The notes below the pieces were generated by a model that was given only the letters and a program-made list of their open reading frames with translations, was not told the DNA's origin and ran no database searches. A program made the position numbers and the translations under genes. From contig CP050848.1 in the NCBI GenBank assembly GCA_014873095.1, positions 310,001-374,000 on the forward strand: a DNA stretch of 64,000 bases, given 5' to 3'. Every line of letters starts with the position of its first letter. Position 1 is the first letter of the stretch. Source of the stretch: Planctomycetales bacterium ZRK34. Lineage in GTDB: Bacteria > Planctomycetota > Phycisphaerae > Phycisphaerales > Zrk34. Of the stretch, positions 1 to 9,077 are shown piece after piece.

Positions 1-2
1 AG

Positions 3-554
3 CGTGACGAGCCGTTCACCCGCCTGTTTCAAGCCGTCAACGCATGGGCCGATCAGATCCGCCGCGTGGCGACCGAAGACAAGAAAGCCATTGAAGAGTC
101 CGGCCTGCAATTCAACATCTACGGCCTCATGGGCGGACAGCTCGCTCACGACAAGGAGCCGCGCCTGTACATGATCTATCCGCAGGCCAACTGGGTCGAG
201 ATCGGCGCCGGCTCGCCGTACTCGATCATCGGCGCGTCCGGGTACGGCAAACCCGTGCTCGATCGAACCCTCAAGTACGAGGACACGATGCGCTTTGCGA
301 TGAAGGTCGGCTGCCTGGCATTCGACTCGACGCGCATCAGCGCCGCCGATGTCGACTTCCCGCTGGACGTGGTGGTGTGTCCGCGGGATACCTACCAGAT
401 TTACGAGCACCGCTTCGAGAAGTCGGACCTGGAGCCCATTTCCAACTGGTGGCAGGATCGACTGCGCATGCTGGTGCGCGAGCTGCCTTCGGAATGGACG
501 CAGACGATTCTCGACAAGCTGCCCGATCCGGCAATCGCTTCGCCGCCTGTGTGA
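3..554 (+). CDS. Anbu-type proteasome-like peptidase, C-terminal part
   Basis: The reading frame is open from the window edge, so the start and the N-terminal catalytic residue are missing; 183 residues remain of a family usually near 245. The visible part fits the predicted proteasome-type protease family (Anbu, COG3484): the MIYPQANWVEIG stretch, the YSIIGASGYGKPVLDR stretch and the late PLDVVVCPRDTY strand. Anbu proteins form self-compartmentalised cytoplasmic rings with an N-terminal nucleophile. The next gene starts five bases downstream and is a transglutaminase-like protein. That is the usual Anbu neighbourhood (transglutaminase, alpha-E, circularly permuted ATP-grasp), which supports the call. 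The other usual partners must lie upstream of the window if they are present. Confidence 0.8.
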   Translation, partial: RDEPFTRLFQAVNAWADQIRRVATEDKKAIEESGLQFNIYGLMGGQLAHDKEPRLYMIYPQANWVEIGAGSPYSIIGASGYGKPVLDRTLKYEDTMRFAMKVGCLAFDSTRISAADVDFPLDVVVCPRDTYQIYEHRFEKSDLEPISNWWQDRLRMLVRELPSEWTQTILDKLPDPAIASPPV

Positions 555-558
555 TCTC

Positions 559-1401
559 ATGGACTTTGCGATCACCCACACCATCACGTACCGCTACAGT
601 CGACCGGTTTTCCTCGAACCGAAGACGGTTCGACTGCGCCCGCGCTGCAATGCATATCAGAAACTCAAAGAATTCACGCTCGACATCGACCCCGCCCCCG
701 CAGGTCGTTGCGACCACATTGACGCCGTGGGCAATGGTGCGACCCTGCTCTGGTTCAGCGATTTGCACGGTTCGATGACGATCACCGCCCGCTCGCAAGT
801 TCGCACGCTGCTGATCAATCCTTTCGACTACCTGGTCACGCCGCCCGAGGCGCTTTCGCTGCCGATGGTGTATCCGTTGTCGTATGCCGGGGCGTTGTCG
901 CCGTACCTGTTTCGCGCAGCTCCGTGTCAGGCTGTGAACACGATGGCCCGGCGGATTCTCGACGAAAACGACGACAACACACAAGCCTTCGTCAATGCGA
1001 TGATGCTCGAACTCAACCGCGAATATGAACAGATCATCCGACACGAAGGCGACGCCTGGCCGGCGGCGAAGACGATCGAGCTGAAGCGCGGATCGTGTCG
1101 CGACCTGGCGGTGTTGTACATCGACGCCTGCCGCAGCGTGGGCCTGGCCGCCCGATTTGTCAGCGGGTACAAGCATTTCGTTGATTCCATCGACGCCGGC
1201 GAACTGCACGCCTGGGTGGAAGTGTACATTCCGGGGGCCGGCTGGCGCGGGTACGATCCGTCGGAAGGCGTCGTCGTAGCCGATCGCCACATCGCTTTGG
1301 CCGCCGACGCCGAGCCCGCCGGCGCCGCTCCGACCACGGGCACCTTCCGCGGCACCGGCGCCACCTCGCACATCGACTACCACATCCGCATCGACGCCTG
1401 A
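559..1401 (+). CDS. Transglutaminase-like family protein of the Anbu operon
   Basis: This 280-residue protein has an N-terminal bacterial transglutaminase-like beta domain (starting MDFAITHTITYRYSRPV) followed by a papain-like transglutaminase core. The catalytic cysteine is in the RGSCRDLA motif, the histidine in the ELHAWVEVYIP motif, and the aspartate in GYDPSEG. The family is associated with Anbu proteasome genes and is thought to act on peptides or isopeptide bonds, but the substrate is unknown. The ATG at 559 lies five bases after the stop of the upstream Anbu gene, so translational coupling is likely. A longer frame is open upstream, but it would overlap the Anbu gene almost completely and is rejected. 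Confidence 0.85.
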   Translation: MDFAITHTITYRYSRPVFLEPKTVRLRPRCNAYQKLKEFTLDIDPAPAGRCDHIDAVGNGATLLWFSDLHGSMTITARSQVRTLLINPFDYLVTPPEALSLPMVYPLSYAGALSPYLFRAAPCQAVNTMARRILDENDDNTQAFVNAMMLELNREYEQIIRHEGDAWPAAKTIELKRGSCRDLAVLYIDACRSVGLAARFVSGYKHFVDSIDAGELHAWVEVYIPGAGWRGYDPSEGVVVADRHIALAADAEPAGAAPTTGTFRGTGATSHIDYHIRIDA

Positions 1402-1447
1402 GCCCGAGCAACAACAGACAAACCCGCCCCATAAACAACACAAGCCC

Positions 1448-1590
1448 GCGAAGACACACATAGAAACAAGACAAATCTGACGCCGACAAAGAACATATTT
1501 AGCTTAAATATGTTCTTTGAGTCAGTCTGTTTCATTGTCGCGTGTTGTCCTTTTGTGCCTTCGTGTCTTCGTGTCTTCGTGTGCAGAATA
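1448..1590. repeat. Intergenic dyad element with perfect palindromic core
   Basis: The gap 1402-1721 has no gene. It holds a perfect 13-bp inverted repeat (AAAGAACATATTT at 1488-1500 and its complement at 1506-1518, loop AGCTT). Around the core are degenerate purine-rich arms of the CGAAGACAC type on the left, with their complement (three CTTCGTGT-like units) at 1556-1582 on the right. The same architecture, with different core sequences, recurs at 59251-59392. No ORF or RNA gene is recognisable. It could act as a bidirectional terminator for the Anbu operon and hsp20, or be a repeat remnant. Confidence 0.6.
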
Positions 1591-1657
1591 TGAAACTGGC
1601 CCACTCGCTGACGCTCGGGGCTCAGAGGCTTTGCGTATCCTCCGCAATTTTGGGGTG

Positions 1658-1692
1658 CAAAAAAAAACACCGCGACTTTTGCCGCGGTGTTT
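1658..1692 (-). terminator. Rho-independent terminator of hsp20
   Basis: An 8-bp GC-rich stem (ACACCGCG at 1667-1674 paired with CGCGGTGT at 1683-1690, 8-nt loop) is followed on the minus strand by a long run of T (1659-1667 read as A on plus). It lies about 30 bases past the hsp20 stop codon. Confidence 0.85.
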
Positions 1693-1721
1693 TCGGTTGC
1701 TTCATGAGGTTGTGGTGTTGA

Positions 1722-2168
1722 TCACTTGACGGTGATCTTGCGGGGTTTGACCTCCTCGCGCTTGTTGAGCGTGACGTGGAGCACGCCGTCGGCAAGCGAA
1801 GCTTCGACCTTGGCTTCGTCGACGCTGCTGGGCAGCGAGAAGCTGCGCTGCACGCGGGTGAAGCGGCGCTCGGTCAGGTGTTTTTCGCCCTTGGTTTCTT
1901 CGAGCTTGCGCTGGCCGATGATCGTGAGCACACCCGCTTCGAGCGTGACGTCGACTTCGTCTTTCTTGAAGCCGGGCATCTCGGCCTCGACGTAGATGTG
2001 GTCTTCGTCCTCGCGGATGTCGACGGGGTAGGCGCCGATGAGCTCATCGGATTCACCGCCGTTGCTCCACAGGCGGTTGAGCATCGTGTCGAATTCACGG
2101 TGCATGGTTTCGTACGGATCGGACCAGATATTTCGCAGGCCAGAGCGTCGTCTGATGGTGGGTAGCAT
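1722..2168 (-). CDS. Small heat shock protein, Hsp20/alpha-crystallin family
   Basis: This 148-residue ATP-independent holdase chaperone of the cytoplasm has the alpha-crystallin domain at about residues 47-140. Landmarks are VDIREDEDHIYVEAEMPG near its start, the RSFSLPSSVD loop, the conserved GVLHVTL motif and a C-terminal I-x-V-type anchor (KITVK). The start chosen is the ATG at 2168, which has a good ribosome binding site (AAGGAG seven bases upstream). The frame is open further upstream but shows no homology to the family there. The gene appears monocistronic, with its own terminator; no clear CIRCE element or heat-shock promoter is visible in the roughly 210-base gap to xseA. Confidence 0.93.
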   Translation of the reverse strand: MLPTIRRRSGLRNIWSDPYETMHREFDTMLNRLWSNGGESDELIGAYPVDIREDEDHIYVEAEMPGFKKDEVDVTLEAGVLTIIGQRKLEETKGEKHLTERRFTRVQRSFSLPSSVDEAKVEASLADGVLHVTLNKREEVKPRKITVK

Positions 2169-2380
2169 GACAAGGCTCCTTGTAACCGGCTGGACCAGCC
2201 CGGCTGCGAGAGCCGGTTTCTCGCAACCGCAGTGATCATGTGACAAACCCCGTGCCAGCGGGGCCACGGGGCTATCCAGCCGATTTTCAGACACTTAGAA
2301 ACACCTTGTTTTCAAGTCGATTCTGCCATTTTGGCAATACGTCACCTGCAGTTGCAAAAACGACAGCATAGCGATCGCAG

Positions 2381-3904
2381 TCACTCCGCGAACAACCCCG
2401 GCTGCTGGTCATCTGTTTTCCGAGGTGTCTTTCGGTGCGATGATTTCTTCTTTGTCGGAGACGGCGACGGCGCTGGCGGCACCTGCTCGCCGGTGACCTG
2501 TGAGGTGATCGTACCGTCGGCGAGGCGGCTGGCGATCTGGTCACCGGGTCGGACCTGCTTCGTATCGCGCAGCACCTGGCCTGCGGCGTTGGTCGTGATG
2601 CTGTAGCCGCGCTGGAGCACGTTGTCGGGACCAATCGCGCGGAGTTGGCGTTCGAGGGCGTCGAGGCGCTGGCGGTGTTCGGTCAGACGATGTCGCAGGG
2701 CCTGGGCGAGTTGGCGCTGGTGGGTGTGAATCTGCTGATGGGCAACGCGAAGTTGCGACACGGGCTCGATGCGGGCCAGGGCGTGCTGGTGATCGGCCAG
2801 GTCGTGACGCCATGTATTCAGTCGCTGACGCATGGCGGCGATCAGGTGCTTGCGATCATCGGTGAGGCGCGATCGCCAGCGGTCGATGGTTTCAGTCGGA
2901 CGTCGAAAGATCGGGTGGCGTGCCGCGGCGTCGAGGCGCGTGCGGGCATGCTCGGCGCGACGGCGCAGGGCGGTCGACAGACGATGCGCGAGTTGATCGA
3001 GGTGTTGCGACTCGGCGGCTGCATCGGGCACGATGCGTGCGGCGGCCTGGGTGGGCGTCGAGCAGCGCAGGTCGGCGACGAGTTCGGCGATGGTGGTGTC
3101 GGTTTCGTGACCAATCGCCGCGGCGATGGGGATCGGGCTGTTGTACACCGCGTCGGCGACGATGCGTTCGTTGAAGGCCCAAAGGTCTTCGAGGCTGCCG
3201 CCGCCGCGTGTGAGAATGATGGCATCGAGGCTGAGGGTTTCATGCTGACGGCCGAGCGCCTCGATCGCCCGGGCGATGTCCGGCGCCGCCGAGGCTCCCT
3301 GCACAAGCACATCGACGAGGCTGAGTCGGATGCCGCCCCATCGGCCGCGCGCGGTGTTGATGACATCCTGCAGAGCCGCCCCGGAGGCGCTGGTCACCAC
3401 GGCGATGTGCTGCGGAAACGTCGGCATCGGCCGCTTGCGGTCATCGGCGAAATATCCGAGACCTCGCAGCTGCTCGCAAAGCTGACGAAACTTGATTTCG
3501 AGAGCCCCCTCGCCGACGGGCTCGAGGCGGTCGATGTACATCTGCAGTCGGCCCTGCGGTCCGTAATAATCCAGCCGCCCGCGGGCGACGACCTGCTGGC
3601 CCTGCCGCGGGGTAAAGCCCACCTTCGCCGCCGCCGAGGCCCACATCACGCAACTGATCACCGACTGCTCGTCTTTCAGCGAGAGGTACCAGTGCTTGCG
3701 GTCGGAAAAGTTGGACACCTCGCCGACGACCAACAGCGGGCTGGGCGTGCGATCGGACAGCACCCGCTTGATCAGGTCCGACACCTGCGTGACCGTCAGC
3801 GGCCGGGTCGCGTCGAACTGCCCATATCGGGCGGCCTCGCGGCGTGCCGGCCCCCCGGCGTCCGGCGGATTCACCTTTTTCGGGTCAAATGGCAGTCGTC
3901 CCAT
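2381..3904 (-). CDS. xseA: Exodeoxyribonuclease VII large subunit
   Basis: This 507-residue catalytic subunit of exonuclease VII degrades single-stranded DNA bidirectionally into oligonucleotides. The N-terminal OB-fold nucleic-acid-binding domain covers about residues 33-130 (VTQVSDLIKRVL, GEVSNF, HWYLSLKD). The catalytic core carries the family signatures RGGGSLEDLWAFNE and AIGHETDTT, and a long coiled-coil region follows before a Lys-rich, low-complexity tail after about residue 480. Length is slightly above the usual 400-460 because of the N- and C-terminal extensions. The small subunit gene xseB is not adjacent. The product is cytoplasmic. Confidence 0.95.
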   Translation of the reverse strand: MGRLPFDPKKVNPPDAGGPARREAARYGQFDATRPLTVTQVSDLIKRVLSDRTPSPLLVVGEVSNFSDRKHWYLSLKDEQSVISCVMWASAAAKVGFTPRQGQQVVARGRLDYYGPQGRLQMYIDRLEPVGEGALEIKFRQLCEQLRGLGYFADDRKRPMPTFPQHIAVVTSASGAALQDVINTARGRWGGIRLSLVDVLVQGASAAPDIARAIEALGRQHETLSLDAIILTRGGGSLEDLWAFNERIVADAVYNSPIPIAAAIGHETDTTIAELVADLRCSTPTQAAARIVPDAAAESQHLDQLAHRLSTALRRRAEHARTRLDAAARHPIFRRPTETIDRWRSRLTDDRKHLIAAMRQRLNTWRHDLADHQHALARIEPVSQLRVAHQQIHTHQRQLAQALRHRLTEHRQRLDALERQLRAIGPDNVLQRGYSITTNAAGQVLRDTKQVRPGDQIASRLADGTITSQVTGEQVPPAPSPSPTKKKSSHRKTPRKTDDQQPGLFAE

Positions 3905-3913
3905 ATTTCTTCG

Positions 3914-4280
3914 TCAACCCTCATCACGAATGCGCACCGATGTCTCATCGACAATCCACAATCGACTTTCCAACGGTTCGGTTTCTAACAGCAAAAGCAA
4001 CCTCGCCAACACAGTCTTGATGGTGTTGACATCCTGCCGGGCCAATCGAAGCACGATCAGTCCTGGGCAAGACTCCGGTGGATAGGCACGAATATCCGCA
4101 AAATCCAAATCCAAAGTCACCAGCACCCGGCCCTCCTGCTGACAGACCTGCATGATCTGCTGATCCGGACGGCCGACCGTTTAGCCGCTGCTGATGCACC
4201 GTCATCACATCATGACCAGCGTCCCGCAGCACCGAGGCGGCGGCATCTGACATGTTTTCGTCAAACTTGAAGTTGGCCAT
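3914..4280 (-). pseudogene. PIN-like DUF5615 toxin gene with a single-base frameshift
   Basis: The 5' part reads as the start of a DUF5615 PIN-like protein (FKFDENMSDAAASVLRDAGH, then VMTVHQQRLNG) in one frame. After about position 4175 the family signature continues one frame over (DQQIMQVCQQEGRVLVT, then LDLDFADIR) to a stop at 3914. Joined across one base they give a complete family-length protein of about 120 residues with the acidic D-x-D-F motif. The antitoxin-like DUF433 gene is immediately upstream, 3 bases away. As it stands, the gene is broken; a sequencing error or recoding event is the alternative. Confidence 0.75.
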
Positions 4281-4283
4281 AGG

Positions 4284-4619
<336 letters not shown>

Positions 4620-4662
4620 CTAATGGGCTCGATTTTCCCGCGACACCAAAGGCAGGCCAACC

Positions 4663-4881
4663 ATGCCCAAATGCAAGAGCCATAAAGGCACCCTCAAGCG
4701 CATCAAAGTCACCGGCGGCAAGAAGCTCAAGCACAAGCGCATGGGCACAAGCCACCTGATGAGCAGCATGAACGGCAAAAAGGTCCGTCATCTGCGCCGT
4801 CCGCTGGTGGTCGCCAAGCCCATCGCCAAGATGATGGAGCGTGTGCTTCACACGCGCCTGGTCGGTCGCGACCCCGACTGA
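4663..4881 (+). CDS. rpmI: 50S ribosomal protein L35
   Basis: This 72-residue basic protein of the large ribosomal subunit matches L35 throughout: the N-terminal PKCKSHKGTLKRIKVTGGKK segment, then GTSHLMSSMNGKKVRHLRRP. The second residue pair CK replaces the usual MK. It lies 88 bases upstream of rplT, the conserved gene order. infC, which normally precedes rpmI, is absent here: the upstream DNA holds the oppositely oriented DUF433/DUF5615 pair. Confidence 0.96.
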   Translation: MPKCKSHKGTLKRIKVTGGKKLKHKRMGTSHLMSSMNGKKVRHLRRPLVVAKPIAKMMERVLHTRLVGRDPD

Positions 4882-4969
4882 TCGTCGACCGATCGCCGGT
4901 TGCAAGCCGGGCCTGTAAATCCCCGAAGGGTCGGGGTCCCGTACTTGTGCCTACTTCAGGAGTTTTCTC

Positions 4970-5338
4970 ATGCCTCGTGCACGCAAAGGCGCCGCCCGGC
5001 GTCAATCCAAAGTTCGAGTATTCAAGGCCGCCAAGGGTTTCCGCGGCGCACGTTCGAAGACCTGGCGTCGCGTTCAGGAATCGGTGCTACGCGCCGGCGC
5101 CTCGTCGTATCGCGATCGCCGTCTCCGCAAGCGCGACATGCGTCGTCTGTGGATCACCCGCGTGACCGCTGCCGCTCGTCTGCGCGACATGCGCTACAGC
5201 CAGTTGATCGCCGGTCTCAAGGCGGCCGATATCCAGCTCAATCGCAAGATGCTCAGCGAAATCGCCATCGCCGACCCGGCGGCGTTCGACGCCATCGCCG
5301 AGCAGGCCAAGGCGGCCCTGTCCAGCAAAGCGGCGTAA
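4970..5338 (+). CDS. rplT: 50S ribosomal protein L20
   Basis: This 122-residue protein binds 23S rRNA early in large-subunit assembly. The N terminus MPRARKGAARRQSKVRVFKA, the SYRDRRLRKRDMRRLWITR block and the globular end with LNRKMLSEIAI are diagnostic. The ribosome binding site CAGGAG precedes the ATG. In the rpmI-rplT spacer there is a short GC hairpin (CCCCGAAGGGTCGGGG near 4921-4936). In other bacteria L20 autoregulates through mRNA structure, but nothing here proves that. Confidence 0.96.
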   Translation: MPRARKGAARRQSKVRVFKAAKGFRGARSKTWRRVQESVLRAGASSYRDRRLRKRDMRRLWITRVTAAARLRDMRYSQLIAGLKAADIQLNRKMLSEIAIADPAAFDAIAEQAKAALSSKAA

Positions 5339-5405
5339 ATCGCCCCGCAGCCGGACCACGGACCTCGCCTGATCCAACCCGTCATTCTGTCACCCCATCC
5401 GGGGC

Positions 5406-6290
5406 GTGAGCTTGGTTGTGTCTGAAAAAGTCGTCTGGTTCAACGGTGAAATGACGCCGGCCGATAAGGCCAGTGTGTCGGTGTTCGATCACGGGCTGCT
5501 GTATGGCGACGGGGTCTTCGAAGGCATTCGCGCTTACAACGGCCGCATCCTCAAGCTGCGCTCCCACCTGAAGCGACTATTCAACGGCGCGTCGCGCATC
5601 GAGCTGAAGATCGCCTTCACGATCGAGCAGCTCGAGCAGGCCGTCCGCGCCACCTGCAATGCCAACCAGATTCGCAACGGGTATATCCGCCTCTGCGTGA
5701 CGCGCGGCACCGGCTACCTGGGCCTGAACCCCAAGCTCTGCGAAAAGTCCAACACCTTCATCATCGCCGATTCGATCACGCTGTACCCGGCCGAGATGTA
5801 CGAGACGGGCATGCCCATCATCACCGCCAAAACCATGCGGAACCACCCCGCCGCCATGGACCCCGCGGTCAAGAGCATGAACTACCTCAACAACATTCTC
5901 GCCAAGCTCGAAGCGGTCAAGGCCAATGTGCCTGAAGCGCTGATGCTCAACTGGAAGAACAACGTCTCCGAGTGCACCGGCGACAACATCTTCATGATCA
6001 GCGGCGGCAAGCTGACCACGCCTCCGCTGTCGGCCTGCCCCCTGCCCGGCATCACCCGCGCCCTGGTGATCGAACTCGCCCGCAAGGCCGATCTGCCCGT
6101 CGCCGAGGAAGACTTTACCCTCGATACGCTCTACGGCGCCGACGAGATATTCCTCACCGGCACCGCCGCCGAGGTCATCCCTGTGACCAAGATCGACGAC
6201 AAAACCATCGCCGACGGCAAGCCCGGCCCCATCACCGGCCAGCTCATCGCCGCCTTCAAACAGCTCGTCGCCGACGCGCCGGAAGACTGA
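5406..6290 (+). CDS. ilvE: Branched-chain amino acid aminotransferase
   Basis: This 294-residue class IV PLP-dependent aminotransferase transfers the amino group between glutamate and the branched-chain 2-oxo acids in valine, leucine and isoleucine synthesis or breakdown. Visible landmarks are DHGLLYGDGVFEGIRAYNG near residues 28-45, the PLP-binding lysine in DPAVKSMNYLNN (K156), NVSECTGDNIF, and the cofactor/substrate loop EIFLTGTAAEVIPV. A GTG at 5406 is the annotated start, but no clear Shine-Dalgarno is seen; a GTG at 5418 is possible. It is 67 bases downstream of rplT and probably a separate unit. Confidence 0.95.
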   Translation: MSLVVSEKVVWFNGEMTPADKASVSVFDHGLLYGDGVFEGIRAYNGRILKLRSHLKRLFNGASRIELKIAFTIEQLEQAVRATCNANQIRNGYIRLCVTRGTGYLGLNPKLCEKSNTFIIADSITLYPAEMYETGMPIITAKTMRNHPAAMDPAVKSMNYLNNILAKLEAVKANVPEALMLNWKNNVSECTGDNIFMISGGKLTTPPLSACPLPGITRALVIELARKADLPVAEEDFTLDTLYGADEIFLTGTAAEVIPVTKIDDKTIADGKPGPITGQLIAAFKQLVADAPED

Positions 6291-6321
6291 TTCAACAAAT
6301 TGTTGTGATCCCCCCCCAAGC

Positions 6322-6351
6322 CCGATGCTGAGCACCGCGAAGCGTCGGGGT
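6322..6351. repeat. GC hairpin of the CGATGCT...AGCGTCG type
   Basis: The stem CCCGATGC pairs with GCGTCGGG across a loop containing TGAGCACC. It lies between the convergent genes ilvE and the SpoIIE-type phosphatase and may terminate both. Related hairpins occur at 45937-45962 and 58487-58517. Confidence 0.5.
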
Positions 6352-6363
6352 TAATTGATGAAA

Positions 6364-7623
6364 TCAACTGTTCACCGACTCGGCCACAACCACTTGCCCG
6401 GCCCCCGCGCTCTGACCGCCGATTTCCACCATCAGCGCGGTCAGATCATCGCGCTGGTGCAGCGAGCCGGACTGATGGTCAAGGCGTGCGTGAAGCTGCT
6501 GCAGCGCTTCGACGAGCGTGCCGTGACGCAGGCGGTGGAGCTCTTCGAGATAGCTGTCGTCGACGACTTTCTCGTTGGTGCCGAAGGCCAGCTCAAAACC
6601 ATCGGAGTAGATCAGCAGCCGATCACCCGGCTCTAGCGTCATCTCCAGCAATTCAAATGGCTCGTCTTCGAAGATGCCCAGCAGCGGTCCTTCGGGCTCC
6701 AATGGCAGCACCTCACACTCACCCCGCAACAGCAACGGCGCCGGATGGCCCGCCCGGGCGAGCATCAGCTTGCGGTCACGGGTGTCGAGCACGCCGTAGC
6801 ATGCTGTGGCAAACTGTACAGTCGACCCCGGTCGCTGCATCAGTTCGTGATTCAGACTCGCCAGCGCCTCGTCGGGACGCTGCACACCCTGCCCGCGGCG
6901 ATTGATGTCGCGCCGGTTCAGCGAGTTTTTGATGAACATCGTCAGCAGCGCCGCCGGCACGCCGTGGCCCACCGCGTCGGCCACGTAAAACCCGACATGG
7001 TGCTGGTCGATCTGATGCACATCGTAGATGTCGCCGCTGACGTATCCCGCGGGACGGAAGAGCACTTCGAAATTCGCATCTCCGACGGTCGGCAGCTTGT
7101 GCGGTAGAAACTGTCGCTGAAGTCTCGCGGCCATGCGCAGCTCTTCATCGAGCTGATCGATCTGGCTGCGCAACCCCTGGTGGTGGCGCTGCGTGATGGT
7201 CAACTCGTGCTTGAGCGGCCCGATGAGCTGCCCGCAGCACAGCAGCGACTGCAACACGTTGACCAGCACCTGCGGCTCCGCGGTCGGCGGGCCGATCATC
7301 ACGCCTTCGCGAATCGATTCAAATGCCGTCAGCGTTTCACCGTTGCGTGTGAGCATCGCCGGCATGTGCCAGTGTGTGAACACATCCAGCATTTCATACA
7401 TCGTCGAGCGCGCGATGCCATCGCCGGTGTATATCCACGCGGCATCGACATTGGCGTAACGCTCATCCAGTTCGCCCAGATCATTGGGCTGAAGCCACCG
7501 CAGACTCGGCGGCGCTCCGTCGGGCCAGCGCGACACCACCGCATCGGCCAGCAGATTGGCTGCCTCAAAGTCCGCCTCGTTACAGATCATCAACAACTGG
7601 CCGGCATTCATTACTGGATCCAT
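6364..7623 (-). CDS. SpoIIE/RsbU-type PP2C serine phosphatase
   Basis: This protein of about 419 residues has an N-terminal region of unknown sensory function (about residues 1-150), a coiled-coil linker (LRSQIDQLDEELRMAARLQR) and a C-terminal PPM/SpoIIE phosphatase domain. Metal-binding motifs are visible: FRPAGYVSGDIYDV, YVADAVGHGVPAALLT, and IYSDGFELA followed by the late RDDLTALMVEIG. Such enzymes usually dephosphorylate anti-sigma antagonist proteins or act as output of signalling systems. The LQRQFLPHKLP segment before the core is typical. The start is uncertain: ATG at 7623, ATG at 7611 or TTG at 7668. The last would overlap the upstream DUF192 stop by four bases. Confidence 0.85.
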   Translation of the reverse strand: MDPVMNAGQLLMICNEADFEAANLLADAVVSRWPDGAPPSLRWLQPNDLGELDERYANVDAAWIYTGDGIARSTMYEMLDVFTHWHMPAMLTRNGETLTAFESIREGVMIGPPTAEPQVLVNVLQSLLCCGQLIGPLKHELTITQRHHQGLRSQIDQLDEELRMAARLQRQFLPHKLPTVGDANFEVLFRPAGYVSGDIYDVHQIDQHHVGFYVADAVGHGVPAALLTMFIKNSLNRRDINRRGQGVQRPDEALASLNHELMQRPGSTVQFATACYGVLDTRDRKLMLARAGHPAPLLLRGECEVLPLEPEGPLLGIFEDEPFELLEMTLEPGDRLLIYSDGFELAFGTNEKVVDDSYLEELHRLRHGTLVEALQQLHARLDHQSGSLHQRDDLTALMVEIGGQSAGAGQVVVAESVNS

Positions 7624-7664
7624 CCGGGCGCATGAAATGGTCGCGACACCCGAGTAAGATCGGC

Positions 7665-8132
7665 TCAATCCACCAGTTTCTTAAGCTGTTTCAAGGGCAA
7701 TTCCAGCTGATCGCCGGCCTTGATATCAAGCTGTTCCGCCCGCCCGGCGCTGAGTTCGATAGCGAACTGTGCCGGCCATCGGCTCGAATAACTCGGCGGA
7801 TTGTCGTTGTCCTTCGGCACTTCCATCCGCCGCACGGAAACCACCCGCCCCTGCCCATCCGCAAAAATCACATCCAGTGGGATCAGGCAGTTTTTCATCC
7901 AGAAATAACGTCCCGCCACGTCCGGAAACACGAAAATCATCCCCTCGTGATCGTCCAGCGACTCGCGCTGCATCAGGCCGTGTTGAATCTGCTCCGGCGT
8001 CAGCGCCAGTTCCAGCGTGAACGCCTCGCCGCCGAGCGTGACGTCGATGCTCTTGGGCGGCGCTTTGTCCTTGCAGCCGCCGAGTGTCAGCAGGGCTGAC
8101 AGAAATATCGGTCGTATCAGTTTTGCAGCCAT
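7665..8132 (-). CDS. DUF192 lipoprotein
   Basis: This 155-residue protein has a lipoprotein signal (lipobox TLGGC, Cys20), so it is membrane-anchored and faces the periplasm. The DUF192 domain fills the rest, with GLMQRESLDDHEGMIFVF, YFWMKNCLIPLDVIF and the PSYSSRWPAQFAIEL segment. The molecular function of the family is not established. It overlaps the gluQRS end by 16 bases and lies directly upstream of the phosphatase gene, so the three minus-strand genes may be co-transcribed. Confidence 0.9.
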   Translation of the reverse strand: MAAKLIRPIFLSALLTLGGCKDKAPPKSIDVTLGGEAFTLELALTPEQIQHGLMQRESLDDHEGMIFVFPDVAGRYFWMKNCLIPLDVIFADGQGRVVSVRRMEVPKDNDNPPSYSSRWPAQFAIELSAGRAEQLDIKAGDQLELPLKQLKKLVD

Positions 8133-9076
8133 GCGTCGTCGTCGTCCGTGAAGGTAACCGGCCCATGCGGCAGTTTATTCAGATCGAATTCATCGGCAAA
8201 TTCAACCGCTGACATCGGGCGGCGATGGCCCAACCCACACCACTCAGCCAGCAGGCCCACAATTTTTTCCGGCGGTACGCTGCGGCCACGATAATACCCG
8301 ATTCGCGTGTCGCCGTGTCGTTTGGCCAGCCGTCGCCCGTCCGGGCCGAGCACCAGCGGCAGGTGGCAATACCGCGGCTCCGGCCCCAGCCCGAGCTTGC
8401 GATACAACATGATCTGGCGGGCTGTTGAGGTCAGCAGGTCGTCGCCGCGCACGATGTGTGTCACGCCCTGGGCAGCGTCATCGACGACGACCGCCAGTTG
8501 ATACGCCGGAAGCCCCGCCTTGGAGGCCACGACGAAATCGCCGACGGTCTGCTGGACGTTATGTGACTGATCGCCGGCGAAATCATCCTGAAAGCGGATG
8601 GTCGCATCGTCGGCATGAACGCGCCATGCGATGTCGTTGTCATCGGCTTCGTATTTCGTGGTCGTGCCGCGCGGCGTGCGACATGTGCCGGGATAACGCA
8701 GTTCGTGGGCATCGGCGTGCGGCGCGGACTGGGCCGACTCGATCTGCGAGCGTGTGCAGGTGCAGCGGTAGATTTCACCGGCAGCGGCGAGTTGATCCAG
8801 CGCCGCGTGGTAGCGCGTCAGATCAGCCCGCTGGTAATACGGGCCATCATCCCAGTCGAGCCCGAGCCAGGCGAGCGTGTCCAGCGCCGCGCGATCGGCG
8901 TCGTGTTTGATCCGCGGGCCGTCCAGGTCTTCGAGGCGCATCACGATCCGCCACCCGGCGCGGCGGGCCATCGCCCAGTTGATCAGAAACGTCCGGGCGT
9001 TGCCCAGATGCAGCGCGCCGGTCGGTGAGGGAGCCAGTCGTGTACAGAATGCGTTCACGCCGTATGATATGTCCAT
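8117..9076 (-). CDS. gluQ: Glutamyl-Q tRNA(Asp) synthetase
   Basis: This 319-residue truncated glutamyl-tRNA synthetase paralogue attaches glutamate to queuosine in the anticodon of tRNA(Asp). Class I signatures are present: the HIGH-equivalent APSPTGALHLGNAR, DLDGPR, and the KMSKS-equivalent RRLAKRHGDTR. It has a cysteine cluster (YRCTCTRS and later YPGTC) that in the family holds zinc. It lacks the C-terminal anticodon-binding domain of GltX, as expected. The ATG at 9076 is one base from the divergent purN start; GTG at 9058 is an alternative that still keeps the APSPTG motif. Confidence 0.92.
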   Translation of the reverse strand: MDISYGVNAFCTRLAPSPTGALHLGNARTFLINWAMARRAGWRIVMRLEDLDGPRIKHDADRAALDTLAWLGLDWDDGPYYQRADLTRYHAALDQLAAAGEIYRCTCTRSQIESAQSAPHADAHELRYPGTCRTPRGTTTKYEADDNDIAWRVHADDATIRFQDDFAGDQSHNVQQTVGDFVVASKAGLPAYQLAVVVDDAAQGVTHIVRGDDLLTSTARQIMLYRKLGLGPEPRYCHLPLVLGPDGRRLAKRHGDTRIGYYRGRSVPPEKIVGLLAEWCGLGHRRPMSAVEFADEFDLNKLPHGPVTFTDDDDAWLQN

Positions 9077-9077
9077 C

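Noticed and set aside
2169-2230. An RNA thermometer in the hsp20 leader
   Set aside because: GC hairpins such as GGCTGG/CCAGCC are present, but none clearly covers the ribosome binding site; the evidence is too weak.
2645-3988. A 447-codon plus-strand open frame over xseA
   Set aside because: It is antisense to xseA, which has all family motifs; no homology is recognisable.
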